Below are positions 63,663 to 64,000 of a stretch of DNA of 64,000 nt, one piece after another; within the stretch, counting starts at the first letter, position 1, and each line of letters opens with the position of its first letter. The notes below the pieces were generated by a model. That model searched no databases. It was not told the DNA's origin and saw only the letters and a program-made list of their open reading frames with translations. Both the position numbers and the translations under genes were made by a program. The stretch comes from Eriocheir sinensis (lineage: Eukaryota > Arthropoda > Malacostraca > Decapoda > Varunidae): contig NC_066516.1 of assembly GCF_024679095.1 (NCBI RefSeq), positions 7,205,591 to 7,269,590 of the forward strand, read 5' to 3'.

Positions 63663-63939
63663 CAGGCAACAGATACACATAATTTCAAACGCACCATCCA
63701 CGGCCACGAGTTCTTCTGTGCCACAATACCCGCGGCCACTGCATAGTAGCCTTCGGGAAGAGTAGTGTCATCGATATTGTATTCGTCAAGCGCCTTGAGA
63801 GGAATGCCAGGCCGGACGGGAGGTGGATTTTTCGTGACACTGGCGCCCGGGGGAGGTAACGCTGCCTCCGGGCGTAGTATCTGTCCTGGGATGTCAAACT
63901 GGCTGAACGCGTAGTAGTTCTTGATGTTAATGCCACACT
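62190..63939 (-). CDS. Secreted trypsin-like serine protease (S1A), 3' six exons
   Basis: Chymotrypsin-fold serine protease; the 5' part lies beyond the right edge. Exons in transcript order (minus strand): 63939-63695, 63566-63463, 63258-63090, 62877-62778, 62653-62484, 62363-62190. Phases match at every junction, and the visible part is about 320 residues. The triad is complete: His in SALHCF, Asp in HDLALLKL, Ser in GDSGGPL. DACQGDSGG places Asp six before the Ser, giving trypsin-like preference for Arg/Lys. Cys in the first visible exon (CGINIK) could bond the propeptide to the catalytic domain, as in clip-domain or proclotting-enzyme-like proteases of arthropods. The usual activation motif Arg|IVGG is replaced by A-VAAG. 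Several NxT sequons suggest secretion. Exact subfamily is open without the N-terminus. Confidence 0.88.
62484..62653 (-). CDS. Serine protease exon with the S1-pocket Asp
   Basis: 170 nt, acceptor cttcag, donor cag|gtattg. It encodes [15 protein letters not shown]. The Asp in RDACQ corresponds to Asp189 of trypsin. An NVT sequon is present. Confidence 0.92.
62778..62877 (-). CDS. Serine protease exon with the SGWG block
   Basis: 100 nt, acceptor tttccag, donor acg|gtgagg. It encodes APVCLPWG and [12 protein letters not shown], the standard middle part of S1A proteases, with NTT and NKT sequons. Confidence 0.92.
62936..62979. repeat. (AC)n microsatellite in protease intron
   Basis: About 44 bp perfect AC tract. 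Confidence 0.95.
63090..63258 (-). CDS. Serine protease exon with catalytic Asp
   Basis: 169 nt, acceptor tttccag, donor gag|gtaaat. It encodes [13 protein letters not shown], then [11 protein letters not shown] and [15 protein letters not shown], with the catalytic Asp in HDLALL. Confidence 0.92.
63463..63566 (-). CDS. Serine protease exon with catalytic His
   Basis: 104 nt, acceptor ctgacag, donor gaca|gtgagg. It encodes [20 protein letters not shown] with the catalytic His. Leu replaces the usual Ala before it (ALHC for AAHC), a mild and known type of variation. Confidence 0.92.
63620..63660. repeat. (GT)n microsatellite in protease intron
   Basis: About 41 bp perfect GT tract. Confidence 0.95.
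63695..63939 (-). CDS. Serine protease exon with propeptide junction
   Basis: 245 nt, acceptor ttttag, donor atg|gtgcgt. It starts with [11 protein letters not shown], has a Pro-rich linker ([19 protein letters not shown]) and ends NSWPWM at the start of the catalytic domain. Where R|IVGG is expected it reads [12 protein letters not shown]. Earlier exons lie outside the window. Confidence 0.88.
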
Positions 63940-64000
63940 CTAAAAAGAGATACAAATCCCATTATTTTCATTTTCTGTCACAAATATTGTTTTCTTCTAA

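Overview
The window looks like nuclear DNA of an arthropod, most likely a decapod crustacean (inference). It has spliced genes with long introns. Dinucleotide and trinucleotide microsatellites are extremely dense: GA/CT, GT/AC, TA, GGA and ATT tracts, several over 200 bp. There is a CR1/L2-type LINE with an esterase-domain ORF1, decayed DNA transposons, and a short run of the arthropod TTAGG motif. There are no bacterial-style operons, CRISPR arrays or rRNAs. Most long open frames in the first 40 kb are only microsatellite translations (poly-LS, poly-RE, poly-CV, poly-HT).

Layout. 1-5750: almost pure low-complexity DNA. 5751-10081: a decayed LINE (zinc-knuckle/coiled-coil and SGNH-esterase ORF1, endonuclease and reverse transcriptase ORF2, 10-bp 3' tail repeats). 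10082-21347: microsatellite-rich intergenic or upstream DNA with several small tandem and dispersed repeats. 21348-46789 (+): a complete polypeptide N-acetylgalactosaminyltransferase gene (GALNT1/13-like). Its 11 constitutive-length exons give a phase-consistent 608-residue reading, and it carries an extra duplicated exon. 46790 to about 52100: AT-rich DNA that probably holds the 3' UTR. 52740-57626: a nest of mobile elements (foldback-type TIR elements, a hairpin MITE, an RNase H LINE remnant with several copies of one 3' tail, a frameshifted MULE transposase). 57627-62100: noncoding DNA with a 375-bp hAT-type MITE that keeps its exact 8-bp target duplication, an 856-bp TIR element and a tRNA-derived SINE inside a TA microsatellite. 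62190-63939 (-): the last six exons of a secreted trypsin-like serine protease whose 5' part lies beyond the right edge.

The most interesting signal is a pair of tandem, equal-length (181 nt) exons in the GalNAc-transferase, 41454-41634 and 42818-42998. They are about 62% identical in protein. Each encodes the segment with the third metal-binding His and the flexible catalytic loop. Using both shifts the frame and creates a stop at 42991, so they should be mutually exclusive. One gene would then make two enzymes with different catalytic loops. Also notable: the serine protease keeps its catalytic triad and trypsin-type Asp but lacks the usual Arg|IVGG activation site.

The two host genes are unrelated in function. 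The GalNAc-transferase starts mucin-type O-glycosylation in the Golgi. The protease is probably secreted. No regulatory link between them is visible.
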